Source: Chloroflexota bacterium (lineage in GTDB: Bacteria > Chloroflexota > Limnocylindria > Limnocylindrales > CSP1-4). From it: a stretch of DNA of 48,233 nucleotides. The DNA is taken from assembly GCA_029240655.1 (NCBI GenBank), contig JARDZW010000003.1:1-48233 (forward strand). Direction: 5' to 3'. Below are positions 28,623 to 37,305 of this stretch, in pieces (the first letter of the stretch is position 1; each line of letters begins with the position of its first letter). The notes under the pieces are model-generated. The model was given only the letters and a program-made list of their open reading frames with translations, was not told the DNA's origin and did no database searches. Both the position numbers and the translations under genes were made by a program.

Positions 28623-29863
28623 CTCCGAGGCTCCGAGACGGTCGAACGCGCGGCATCCTCGAGGATCGCTTCGAGGCGGGCGGCGTTCCGACCCCAGTCG
28701 AAGTGCTGCGCGACATAGGCTCTCAGGCGCGGATCGGCCGGCGTGCCATCGGCGGCCTGGCGCAGGCGGGCGATGATGGCCTCCGCCATGCGCTGGCGAG
28801 TGGCCACGTCGACCGGCGGTTCATCGCCCTCCTGGGTCCGCAGGCCCGCCGCGGCCAGCGGCGACGAGACGACCGGCAGCTCCATGGCGAGCGCCTCGAG
28901 CAACTTGTTCTGGATGCCGGCGCCGTGGCGGATCGGGGCAGCGAACACGGCCGCGCGCTCGAGGTACGGTCGGATGTCATCCACGTATCCCGTCACCTCG
29001 ACCCCGTGACGACCGGCGAGTGCGCGGACACGATCCGTCGGGTCGCGGCCCACGATCGACACTCGGGCCGATGGGACAGCCCGCTGCACCTCGGGCAGGA
29101 CGGCCTCCACCAGCTGCTCGGCCGCGTCGGCGTTTGGCGGGTAGTCCATCGCGCCCGTGAAGACGATCTCGTCGCGACCGAGCCGACGGTTGGTCCGGCG
29201 CCAGAAGGTCAGGTCCACGCCATTCGGGACGACCGATGCGGGGGCCAGCGAGCGATCGGCCCCTGCGTCTTCTGACCCCGTTCCGTCTCGGCGCGAACCG
29301 ACGACGCCCGCCACGTCGCGCGCTGATGCGAACAAGGCGTGGTGCGCACGGCGCATGAGTTTGCGTTCCACCCGGCGCACATCGAGGTACTCCAGCAGGA
29401 GCGACGGCAGGGCGGGCAGCGTGGCATCGCGCATCTGTCCCAGGATCCGACTCGATGTCGCGTCGCAGAGGTCGGCGACCAGCGGGATCGGCGGTAGCGC
29501 GGACAACACGGGAATCGTGCGCCTGCCGCTCAGCAGCAGGACGTCGAATGGACGCTCGGACGCCAGGTGCGATGCCCTGACGCCGAGCCGCGCCGCCGCC
29601 TCGTCGCCCCCAGCGATCAGCATCCGTGCTCGGTCCGTGACCTTCGTCCGGAGCGATCGCGGGCCACGTGTGGCCCGCTCGGTGACGAGGTCCTCCAGGT
29701 ACGGATCGAGGGCGGCGGCATCCTCCGCACGGTGGTTGGGTCCGATCAGCGACAGGAGCGTGATCCGGTGATGCTCGCTCAAGGCGCGGATGAAGTGATA
29801 GTGACGGAGGTAGCCGCTCGTCAGCGGCCACGGCAGCTCGGCCGTCACGTACAGGATGCGCAT
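28619..29863 (-). CDS. Glycosyltransferase family 4-like
   Basis: MRILYVTAELPWPLTSGYLRHYHFIRALSEHHRITLLSL, VVPNGVDLTFWRR, IVFTGAMDYPPNADAAEQLVEAVLPEVQRAVPSARVSIVGRDP, PIRHGAGIQNKLLEALAMELPVVSSPLAAAGL. Confidence 0.92.
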   Translation of the reverse strand: MRILYVTAELPWPLTSGYLRHYHFIRALSEHHRITLLSLIGPNHRAEDAAALDPYLEDLVTERATRGPRSLRTKVTDRARMLIAGGDEAAARLGVRASHLASERPFDVLLLSGRRTIPVLSALPPIPLVADLCDATSSRILGQMRDATLPALPSLLLEYLDVRRVERKLMRRAHHALFASARDVAGVVGSRRDGTGSEDAGADRSLAPASVVPNGVDLTFWRRTNRRLGRDEIVFTGAMDYPPNADAAEQLVEAVLPEVQRAVPSARVSIVGRDPTDRVRALAGRHGVEVTGYVDDIRPYLERAAVFAAPIRHGAGIQNKLLEALAMELPVVSSPLAAAGLRTQEGDEPPVDVATRQRMAEAIIARLRQAADGTPADPRLRAYVAQHFDWGRNAARLEAILEDAARSTVSEPRR

Positions 29864-31506
29864 CAGCTGGCCTCCGCCATCGCCAACGAGGTTTGCCACA
29901 TCGCGACAGCCCGATTGGTCATCAGCCAGCGGATCGCTGCTGGGTCCGAGCCGGACAGTCCCAAGGCCGTCACCAGCCACGCAAGGGACCGCGTCCAGGC
30001 GGCGACCATGAGGGGTGGCACAAGCCGGCCGTCGATGTCCAAGCGGTCGGCCGCGCCAGCCAGGGCTGGCGCGGCCCATCCGCGCGGGTCCCGGACGGCG
30101 TTCGCGAATGCCGATGCCTGGGCTCGTGCTTCGGTCGCACCGTGCTCGGCCGCGGCGACGTACGCCAGCGCGATCGTGAGGTCGTGCAGCGGCAAGCCGT
30201 CCGGCTCTCCCCGTTCCCAATCAACGGCACCCAGTCGCCCGTCCTCGAGGAGGATGAGGTTGGGGTGGGCGGGGTCGCCATGCTCGAACACGACTGGCAA
30301 CTCGACTGCGTCGAGGCTCGTGAGCACCGCCGCAGCCCGGTCGGCCAGCGAGCGCAGCTCCTCGCCAGGGCCTTCGGCGATGGCCCGGATGGTCGTGACC
30401 GCACTGGACAGGCGCTCGCGGACCGGCATGGCACGGCTGGACGCGGGGCCGATGGGCATCTCCTCGAGCAGCCTCTCGATGTGAACGGAGGCCCCTCGCG
30501 CATCGGCCCTGACCATGGGTGGGGAAAGCGGGCGGCCGATGAGCGAGGTCTCGCCGACCGACGGCCACCCACCGTCGAAACCGGTCGTGCCCGTCGGGGC
30601 CGGCCAGCGCCCCTTGGTCGGTGACAACGCAGCTAGTCGAGCCAGGATCGCTCCTTCCCGTGCTGGACCTCGGTCGTCGGGCAGCCGTGCCACCTTGACG
30701 ACCTCGGCGACGTGGCCCGTCGCGCCGTTGATGTGGAGCGCAACGACGTGGGCCGACGCGCGAAAGCCGGGCGTCAGCAGGAGCAAGCCCATTCGGTCAG
30801 CCCCCCGTTCCGGGCCGGAGAACGGCCGTGGACGAGAGGCCCCGTCTGCGGCCCGCTGCGCGATCACCGTGAGCGAAGGAGCCAGCGTCTCAAGGATCCG
30901 CCGCCCAACGCCACTGGCGGCGATGCCACCGGCGATCCGGAGCGGGCCGGACGGGAAGCGTCTTGTCATCAGAGCTCGGATGGCGACCCGGTCGTCGGTG
31001 GCGACCCAGGCAGTTGCGCCGGTCCGTTGGGGCCAAGCCCACCAGATCCGCGTGGCCCAGCCATCGTCGATGAGGGTCCGGGCGATCCGCGCGGCGGCAG
31101 CCGGGATCGATGGACCGTGCCCGCGCAGGAAGGACCGGTCGATCTCCACCACCAGGCGGTCGTGCGGCCCTGCGACGGTCGACGCGGCCGCCACCACGCC
31201 TGGGTCGAAACGCCCGGATACGACGACCGTCTCCCCGTCGACCGCATCGCCGCCGCTGCGATGGACGCCCCCCTCTCGCCGACGCTCATCGAGGATCGCC
31301 CGGTCCAGGGCGGCGGCGAGCTCATCGTCGGGTCGCCCGCCGAGGCCGACGCGTCGGAGCCGCGGGTCGCTGAGCAGGAACCGCCAATCGATGCGCCGCG
31401 CGAGCCGGAGCCGTTCATCACGGGACATCCCGACCATGTCGATCGGTGCATCAGACCCATCCGCGAGACTCACGACCGCGAGCTCAGAGGACACTGCGTG
31501 CGGCAT
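29863..31506 (-). CDS. Large protein with C-terminal APH-type phosphotransferase domain
   Basis: GHVAEVVKVARL (candidate N-lobe Lys), VVFEHGDPAHPNLILLEDGRLGAVDWERGEPDGLPLHDLTIALAYV; about 250-aa N-terminal region unassigned. Confidence 0.82.
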   Translation of the reverse strand: MPHAVSSELAVVSLADGSDAPIDMVGMSRDERLRLARRIDWRFLLSDPRLRRVGLGGRPDDELAAALDRAILDERRREGGVHRSGGDAVDGETVVVSGRFDPGVVAAASTVAGPHDRLVVEIDRSFLRGHGPSIPAAAARIARTLIDDGWATRIWWAWPQRTGATAWVATDDRVAIRALMTRRFPSGPLRIAGGIAASGVGRRILETLAPSLTVIAQRAADGASRPRPFSGPERGADRMGLLLLTPGFRASAHVVALHINGATGHVAEVVKVARLPDDRGPAREGAILARLAALSPTKGRWPAPTGTTGFDGGWPSVGETSLIGRPLSPPMVRADARGASVHIERLLEEMPIGPASSRAMPVRERLSSAVTTIRAIAEGPGEELRSLADRAAAVLTSLDAVELPVVFEHGDPAHPNLILLEDGRLGAVDWERGEPDGLPLHDLTIALAYVAAAEHGATEARAQASAFANAVRDPRGWAAPALAGAADRLDIDGRLVPPLMVAAWTRSLAWLVTALGLSGSDPAAIRWLMTNRAVAMWQTSLAMAEAS

Positions 31507-32593
31507 CGAGGAACGCAGCGAACTCGACTGGATACGGATGGGTGATCACGTGAGCCGGTCGTCCAGCCAGGAAGCTGGCCAAGCGCTCGGCCTGGCGATC
31601 TTCCGCTACGTCGAGCCATGGGTTGGACAGACCGGGGAAGGCAAAGCGGGCTTGCAGATACAGTCCCGCCAGGTCAAGCCGCTCATGGACGAGCGAGGCC
31701 GTCATCCGCTGTGCGACCTCGGCCGGATCGATCGGTTCCACGCTCATCCTGTCGCCGGCGGCGGAGATGACGAACAGGACGTGGTCCACGCGGCCCGTCA
31801 GCGGCGGGAGGGGGCCGAAGAGCCGTTCCGGCGGGAGCTTGACATGACGCTGCGCGTCGATGATCGGGACAGCGCGGCGCAGGAATCGACCCGCTGAAGT
31901 CCGCCTCACGGCCGTGGGCAGCCGTGCCTCTGCGCGGCCAGCGGCCGGGAGGGTCGTCAACTTCAGGCGGTCCAGTCGTCCCAGGCGGGCGCGGACGGTC
32001 GGTAGCTGGTCGAGGTGCCAGTCCCAGAGCCGTATCGGTTCCGGGATGCCGTGCATCGATCCGTCCGCCTTGAGGTAGACCCAACCGTCGCCGATGTATC
32101 GGGCGCCGCTCGTGGTCGCCGCCAGGAGCAGTTCGGACCTGCCGCCCTTGGACCAGCCGGTCACGAGGACGCCCTGGCCGTCGAGCGCGAAGGCACCGGC
32201 GTGGAGCGGCAGTCCTCCGTTGGCCAGGGCGGTCAGATTGACGGTCGCGATGAGGAACGGGATCTCGGCCAGCCCGCGTTGGCAAACGATCTCGCATGGG
32301 CCGCCGATGCGCTCGATCGGGAACCGCACGACGCACCGCTGGTTGCGACTCTTGAGGATGTAGAACGCCTCGTCGGTCCAGCCCGCATCCCTGGCACCGA
32401 TGTAGCGGAGCTGGGATGGCGGCTCGGCCGTGTCCACGAAGCGGATCGTGATGTCTGGCGCGCGGTCGACGATCGTCGGAAGCGGGCCGAGTTGACGACG
32501 AACGACCTGGATGTCGCTCTCCGCCGCGTTCTCGACGCGGACGGTCGCGAGGCCATGCAAGTCGAAATCGACGATACGGGTCCGGACAGTCAT
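31484..32593 (-). CDS. HPr kinase/phosphorylase (HprK)-like protein
   Basis: GGLPLHAGAFALDGQGVLVTGWSKGGRSELLLAATTSGARYIGDGWVYLKADGSMHGIPEPIRLWDWHL resembles the HprK LHG...GDSGxGKSE region. Confidence 0.78.
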   Translation of the reverse strand: MTVRTRIVDFDLHGLATVRVENAAESDIQVVRRQLGPLPTIVDRAPDITIRFVDTAEPPSQLRYIGARDAGWTDEAFYILKSRNQRCVVRFPIERIGGPCEIVCQRGLAEIPFLIATVNLTALANGGLPLHAGAFALDGQGVLVTGWSKGGRSELLLAATTSGARYIGDGWVYLKADGSMHGIPEPIRLWDWHLDQLPTVRARLGRLDRLKLTTLPAAGRAEARLPTAVRRTSAGRFLRRAVPIIDAQRHVKLPPERLFGPLPPLTGRVDHVLFVISAAGDRMSVEPIDPAEVAQRMTASLVHERLDLAGLYLQARFAFPGLSNPWLDVAEDRQAERLASFLAGRPAHVITHPYPVEFAAFLDAARSVL

Positions 32594-34236
32594 GACCCGC
32601 CCTCGACGAGGCGCGCCAGCGTGGATGCCCGCGGACGTTCGAGCATCATGCGGATGAGACGGACGGAATACCCGTCCTGGACTCGTCCGGCTTGCAGGCG
32701 CGTGGATTCCTTGAGGGAACGATGGACCCAGCAGCCGTACAGGAGTGGCTCGATCGCTTCGACCGGTAACCCGACGGAGACCCGATACGCGCCGACGGCG
32801 CGCACGAGACGATCTGCGAGCGGTGAACGGTCGAGCATGTGGCGGGCGGTGCCATCGAGGCGGTCGCGGACCCCCGCTCGGCGGCTGGCAGCCACGGCGT
32901 AACTGCGAAACAGGTAGAGGAGGTCCCAGAGGGGCAGTCCATCGGTTTCCGCCGCCTCCCAGTCCAGGAACATCGTTCGGCCTGCGGGATCGACCAGAAG
33001 ATTCCAAATGCCCGGATCGCCGTGCTGGTTGACGACAGGGAGAGAAGGTCCGAGTCCGCCGAGGCGCTCGAACGTCTGACGCAAGGTGCTGATCTCTTCA
33101 TCGCTCGATCGGTAGATGGCGGCGTAGCGATCAACGAGCGTCAGGAGCGCCTCAGCGACGGCGTCGGCCGGCACCTCACGCCTCGTGGCGGCTCCATACG
33201 CGGTCAGCCACTCCAACGCGTCATCCAGATGTGAGCAGTCCTCGCGCCAGGTCGCGCGCGACGCGAAGGGGATGCCGTCCAGGAGCGATTCGCCGAGCAG
33301 GAACCGTCCGCCATGACGAGCTGCGAACCACGGTCGCGGTACGCGGCCCTCCGCCGCCGGCAGGGACTCCAGTCGAACGAGCGCAGCATGCTCGTTCTCG
33401 AGCCGGCTCGCGTGCTCCGTCGACCGGGTGACCTTGACCACCCCGGTCGGGGCCGGGTCATCCCCGGGTCTGAGCAGGACCAGCACCTTCTGGGAGTCGT
33501 AGTCTCCACGAGCCGCGACGGCCCAACCCCAACCATCGAGGCTTCGACCCGCGGCTGCGGCGGCTTGCGCGATGTACGCCGGCACGCCACCGTCGGCCAG
33601 GACCGATGGGCCGATGATCGTCGCCGTCCTCGTGGGACCGGGCCAGGAAACCTTGATCGATCGCCGGAGGCGTCGTTCGATCGCCGCGAGGCGCGGCCGG
33701 CTGGCGATGGTGCCCGCCAGGCCCATTCGCCCGATGGCGTCCCGCATATCCCGATCCTGGCTGGGCACGGCAGAGCGCACCTCGCCGAGTCGTGGGGTCA
33801 GTGCCAGCGTCAGGGAAGGCTCGTCCGCGGTCGAAGCCGCCGGGGAGCTCGCATCGACCTGGATGACGAGGTCGCCTCGGCGCACGTACGAGACGATCAG
33901 GTCGAACTGCTGTGCGGCGCCGGTCTCGGGCATGTCCGCGACGACCTGGACGCCGACCCACCCCTCGGACCGGGCGCGGGTCTCCAGCTGTCGCCGCCGG
34001 CGCGGGGATCGAACGACCAGCACGACGAGATCCGCCGATCGAACGAGCGTCATCATGGTCGCAGACGATGGGGCCCCCACGCACAGCACCGATCGGTATG
34101 CCAGCCGGGGGAGGCCATACAGCCAGCCCGCCCCGCTGAGCGCACCGCGTCGGTTGCCGCCGACGTCGTATTCGGTCGCCAGCGTCCTCGACAGGACGGA
34201 CGTCGTCTGCGCTGGCTCGATCACGGCCTCAGACAC
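32590..34236 (-). CDS. Second large protein with C-terminal APH-type phosphotransferase domain
   Basis: PTGVVKVTRSTEHASRLENEHAALVRLESLPAAEGRVPRP, VVNQHGDPGIWNLLVDPAGRTMFLDWEAAETDGLPLWDLLYLFRSYAV; GTG start overlaps flippase stop (GTGTCTGA). Confidence 0.82.
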   Translation of the reverse strand: MSEAVIEPAQTTSVLSRTLATEYDVGGNRRGALSGAGWLYGLPRLAYRSVLCVGAPSSATMMTLVRSADLVVLVVRSPRRRRQLETRARSEGWVGVQVVADMPETGAAQQFDLIVSYVRRGDLVIQVDASSPAASTADEPSLTLALTPRLGEVRSAVPSQDRDMRDAIGRMGLAGTIASRPRLAAIERRLRRSIKVSWPGPTRTATIIGPSVLADGGVPAYIAQAAAAAGRSLDGWGWAVAARGDYDSQKVLVLLRPGDDPAPTGVVKVTRSTEHASRLENEHAALVRLESLPAAEGRVPRPWFAARHGGRFLLGESLLDGIPFASRATWREDCSHLDDALEWLTAYGAATRREVPADAVAEALLTLVDRYAAIYRSSDEEISTLRQTFERLGGLGPSLPVVNQHGDPGIWNLLVDPAGRTMFLDWEAAETDGLPLWDLLYLFRSYAVAASRRAGVRDRLDGTARHMLDRSPLADRLVRAVGAYRVSVGLPVEAIEPLLYGCWVHRSLKESTRLQAGRVQDGYSVRLIRMMLERPRASTLARLVEGGS

Positions 34237-35791
34237 CGAATATCCGCCGGCCGAACGGGAGGCGAAGGACCTCAGGGAACATGCCGGCCACGTCGAGCGC
34301 CCGACGGGTGGACACGAGGACGACCGCTGACGCAACCGCCGCCAGCAGCAGACTCGGGACCAGGCTCGGTCGGAACGCCAGCTGGACCGCGCCCATCGCG
34401 ATGGTCGCAAGCGCGATGACCCCATAGACCCACGCGTAGCGTCGATCGAACACGCTGATGCCCGTTCCGCGACGCAGACCGGCCTGCTTGAGCAGATTGA
34501 AGCCGATCAACGCTGTGGCCGTCGCGACCGCGGCTCCCAACGGCCCCCACACCGGGATCAGGGCGAGGTTGAGGACAACGCTGGCTGCGGCGGCGATCAG
34601 GTTGATCGCGACGGTGTAGCGGACGAGGCCGTACACGCGAAGAGTCAGACCATTGAACCCGAGCGCCACGTTCAGATAGGCAGCGAGCGACAGGATGGCG
34701 AGGTACACGGCCGAACCCGCGTAGCGCTCCTCGAAGAGTGCCACGGTGACGGGCTCGGCCACCGACGTCGTCAGCGCAAAGATGGGGAATGAGACCACCG
34801 CCATCCAGATCGCCGTCCGCCAATACAGCTGGGCGACGCCATCGCGTTCGCCACGCGCGAACAGCCGGGATGCTGCCGGGAGAAACAGGATGGTGAAACT
34901 CGAGTAGACGATCAGGTTGAGGTGGACGAGCGGCTGGATGACGCGGTACTCCGCGACTGCCTGCGCCCCCCAGAAGTGTCCGAGGATCAGTGCGTCCGTG
35001 GTCTGGAGCGCGATGTAAACGAGATCGGTCGTCAGGAGCGGGATGGTAAAGACCAGGATCTCCCGTCCCGGGATCAGGGCATCCCGCCACCGCACCGCCG
35101 CCAGGATCCCACGCGCCCGCAGGACGCGCAGGAGCAGCGCACCGTAGAGCAGCACGCCGACCAGGCCGGTCACGACATAGCCCACGGCCAGGAACGCGGC
35201 GCCGAAGTCACCCGCGACGAGCAGCAGCACGACAGCCAATCGAAGTCCTGGTCCGACGACATACTTGCGGACGAAGATCGACCGGGCGTTCGCGAACACG
35301 GCCAGAGCACCGCCGAGCAGGTTGTCCAAGGCCTGGATCGGAGCCAGAACGATCAGGATCGCGAGGAGCGCGGCCGCCTCCGTGTTGGTCACGACCGATC
35401 CGAGCACGGCGTCTCGGAAGCCCACCACGACCAGGATCAGGGCGAGGCCAAGTCCGAGGACCGTGGCAAGGACCATGACGAGCGTGCCCAGGATCCGCCG
35501 GTCATCCCGACGCTCGTCGTACACGGCAAGGAACCGGCCGAGGCCGCGATCCAGTCCGAACGTGACGATCGTCTCGCACAGGGTCACGAGCGATAGCGCG
35601 TAGGCAAAGGCACCGAATTGCGTCTGTGACAGGGACCGCACGATGAGGACCTGGACGAGCAGATTGACGACGAGCGCGATGAGCCGGCCACCAAGGAGGA
35701 GGCTCGATCCACGGATCTGCTTGGTCGTGGCGGTTCCGGACGCAGGGGTCGGCATGCCGACGCTGGCGGTCACATCATCGATGGCGGCCAC
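34229..35791 (-). CDS. Wzx-like polysaccharide flippase (oligosaccharide translocase family)
   Basis: GSSLLLGGRLIALVVNLLVQVLIVRSLSQTQFGAFAYALSLVTLCETIVTFGLDRGLGRFLAVYDE, repeated TM segments, LNLALIPVWGPLGAAVATATALIGFNLLKQ. Confidence 0.92.
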   Translation of the reverse strand: MAAIDDVTASVGMPTPASGTATTKQIRGSSLLLGGRLIALVVNLLVQVLIVRSLSQTQFGAFAYALSLVTLCETIVTFGLDRGLGRFLAVYDERRDDRRILGTLVMVLATVLGLGLALILVVVGFRDAVLGSVVTNTEAAALLAILIVLAPIQALDNLLGGALAVFANARSIFVRKYVVGPGLRLAVVLLLVAGDFGAAFLAVGYVVTGLVGVLLYGALLLRVLRARGILAAVRWRDALIPGREILVFTIPLLTTDLVYIALQTTDALILGHFWGAQAVAEYRVIQPLVHLNLIVYSSFTILFLPAASRLFARGERDGVAQLYWRTAIWMAVVSFPIFALTTSVAEPVTVALFEERYAGSAVYLAILSLAAYLNVALGFNGLTLRVYGLVRYTVAINLIAAAASVVLNLALIPVWGPLGAAVATATALIGFNLLKQAGLRRGTGISVFDRRYAWVYGVIALATIAMGAVQLAFRPSLVPSLLLAAVASAVVLVSTRRALDVAGMFPEVLRLPFGRRIFGV

Positions 35792-35886
35792 CCCCTTGCC
35801 GCGGTATCCATTCGTACGCGGTCACGTAACGGACCGCCAACCTCTGCCGACTCCCAAACGGTAGCGCGCTCATGTGGTGCATTTGG

Positions 35887-37185
35887 TCACCGACCTCGAG
35901 CACGACTGGCCAGAGCGTCACCCACCAGTTCCCTCACCTTGTCGGTGACCTCCTCCAAAGAGCCACCAACATCCACGACCACCGCTGACCTGGTGCGAGC
36001 CGCCAGATCCAGGTACCTCCTGCGTTGCTCCTCGATCTGCGCAAGCGGATGCTCCGGCTTGCGGCTGAAGAGGAGGTCCGGGGGTGCGTCCAGGACGATG
36101 ACGAGGTCCGGTGCCGGCAAGGCGTGGGCCAGGATGCCGCGACGCATGCGAGCAAGCCCCCGTGTCGGGCCTCCGAGCCGGGCGTCATAGGGATGCCGAT
36201 CGAAGAGGACCAGCCGGCCGCGCCGTGCGTGCCACCACCCGATGAGCCATCCGCGCCACATGGCCACGAGCCGCGTAGCCGTGCCGAGACCTCGAATGGT
36301 GACCCGCCCATGACCCCGCTGAGCCCCCCGCGATCCTCCACGAGGCCCGCCATAGAGGCCCAGATAGATTCCTCGGGTGGTCATCGGCGCTCCGTCACCG
36401 ACGGTCTTCGCGAGCGAGGACTTGCCGGCGCCGTCCGGACCCAGGAGCGCGACGGTCAGGCCCCGCCTGAGGAAGGGCGGCTCGATGGCAGCGAGGCGAC
36501 GAGCGACCCGCCCGCGGATACGGCCGATGCCGACCGCAAGCGGCGACCGTGCCGTGAGGCCGGCACGAATGCTGTGGGCCAGATCAGCCAGTCCACCGTC
36601 GCCGGCCGACACCATCTCGACGATCCGTTGCGGCGACCAGGCGTCGCTGAGCCCGCGAACGAACCTCGCGCCGTCTCCGTCGATGCGCGCGGACGCCGCC
36701 AGGAGGCGCAGGTTTGCCTGACGCCCGATCCCCCTGAATGGGCGATCCACCAGCTCGTGGAGCAACAAGGTCCAAAACGCGTCGTCCGGGCTCGGCCGTG
36801 CACCGTCCGGACCGTGGACGCGCCGCGCCAGACAGCCTTCAGCCAGGCTCGTGCGCCACTCCTGGAATGGCCCGAGATCGATCCGGGTGACGACGTCGAC
36901 TTTCGCCCAGGCGCCCGTCTCGCGATCGTAAGCAAAGAACGCACGATGAGTGCCGTGGCCAGGCTGTGGACGCTCGTGGAACCCGGCCACGCCGAGCGCG
37001 CGTCGCGCGGCGGGCAGGTCTTCAGGAGCGACCAGCAGGTCGTCCTCGTTGCCCGCACCACGATCACGAAGGCGGAGCCAACGGACATTGGCACGATCAA
37101 GCTCGCTGGACGCCCGGGCGTAGGCGCCAGGTGAGACTGGCGCGGATGCTGGCGTGCTCGGCACCGACGTCGGGATCACACGCAT
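35887..37185 (-). CDS. Nucleotidyltransferase-like domain fused to a thymidylate-kinase-like P-loop kinase
   Basis: N-terminal DLLVAPEDLPAARRALGVAGFHERPQPGHGTHRAFFAYDRETGAWAKVDVVTRIDLG; C-terminal LTVALLGPDGAGKSSLAKTVGDG, GRLVLFDRHPYDARLGG, PDLVIVLDAPPDLLFSRKPEH. Confidence 0.8.
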   Translation of the reverse strand: MRVIPTSVPSTPASAPVSPGAYARASSELDRANVRWLRLRDRGAGNEDDLLVAPEDLPAARRALGVAGFHERPQPGHGTHRAFFAYDRETGAWAKVDVVTRIDLGPFQEWRTSLAEGCLARRVHGPDGARPSPDDAFWTLLLHELVDRPFRGIGRQANLRLLAASARIDGDGARFVRGLSDAWSPQRIVEMVSAGDGGLADLAHSIRAGLTARSPLAVGIGRIRGRVARRLAAIEPPFLRRGLTVALLGPDGAGKSSLAKTVGDGAPMTTRGIYLGLYGGPRGGSRGAQRGHGRVTIRGLGTATRLVAMWRGWLIGWWHARRGRLVLFDRHPYDARLGGPTRGLARMRRGILAHALPAPDLVIVLDAPPDLLFSRKPEHPLAQIEEQRRRYLDLAARTRSAVVVDVGGSLEEVTDKVRELVGDALASRARGR

Positions 37186-37305
37186 CGATAGCCGCAGAAC
37201 AGCACGCCTCCTCCTCGTCCGGCGCCGTCGCTGGCTGGTCCGGAGTCGCGACGATACAATGCCGCGCCACGACAGGCCTGCTGAGGAGTCGAGGAAACCG
37301 ACGAG

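Noticed and set aside
29490-29501. GGCGGTAGCGCG resembling the ops/JUMPstart core GGCGGTAGCGTG
   Set aside because: Lies inside a glycosyltransferase coding region and on the strand opposite to transcription; probably chance in GC-rich DNA.
29863-34236. Aminoglycoside-resistance genes
   Set aside because: APH catalytic motifs are present, but the proteins are large fusions embedded in a glycan operon; resistance function is not supported by context.
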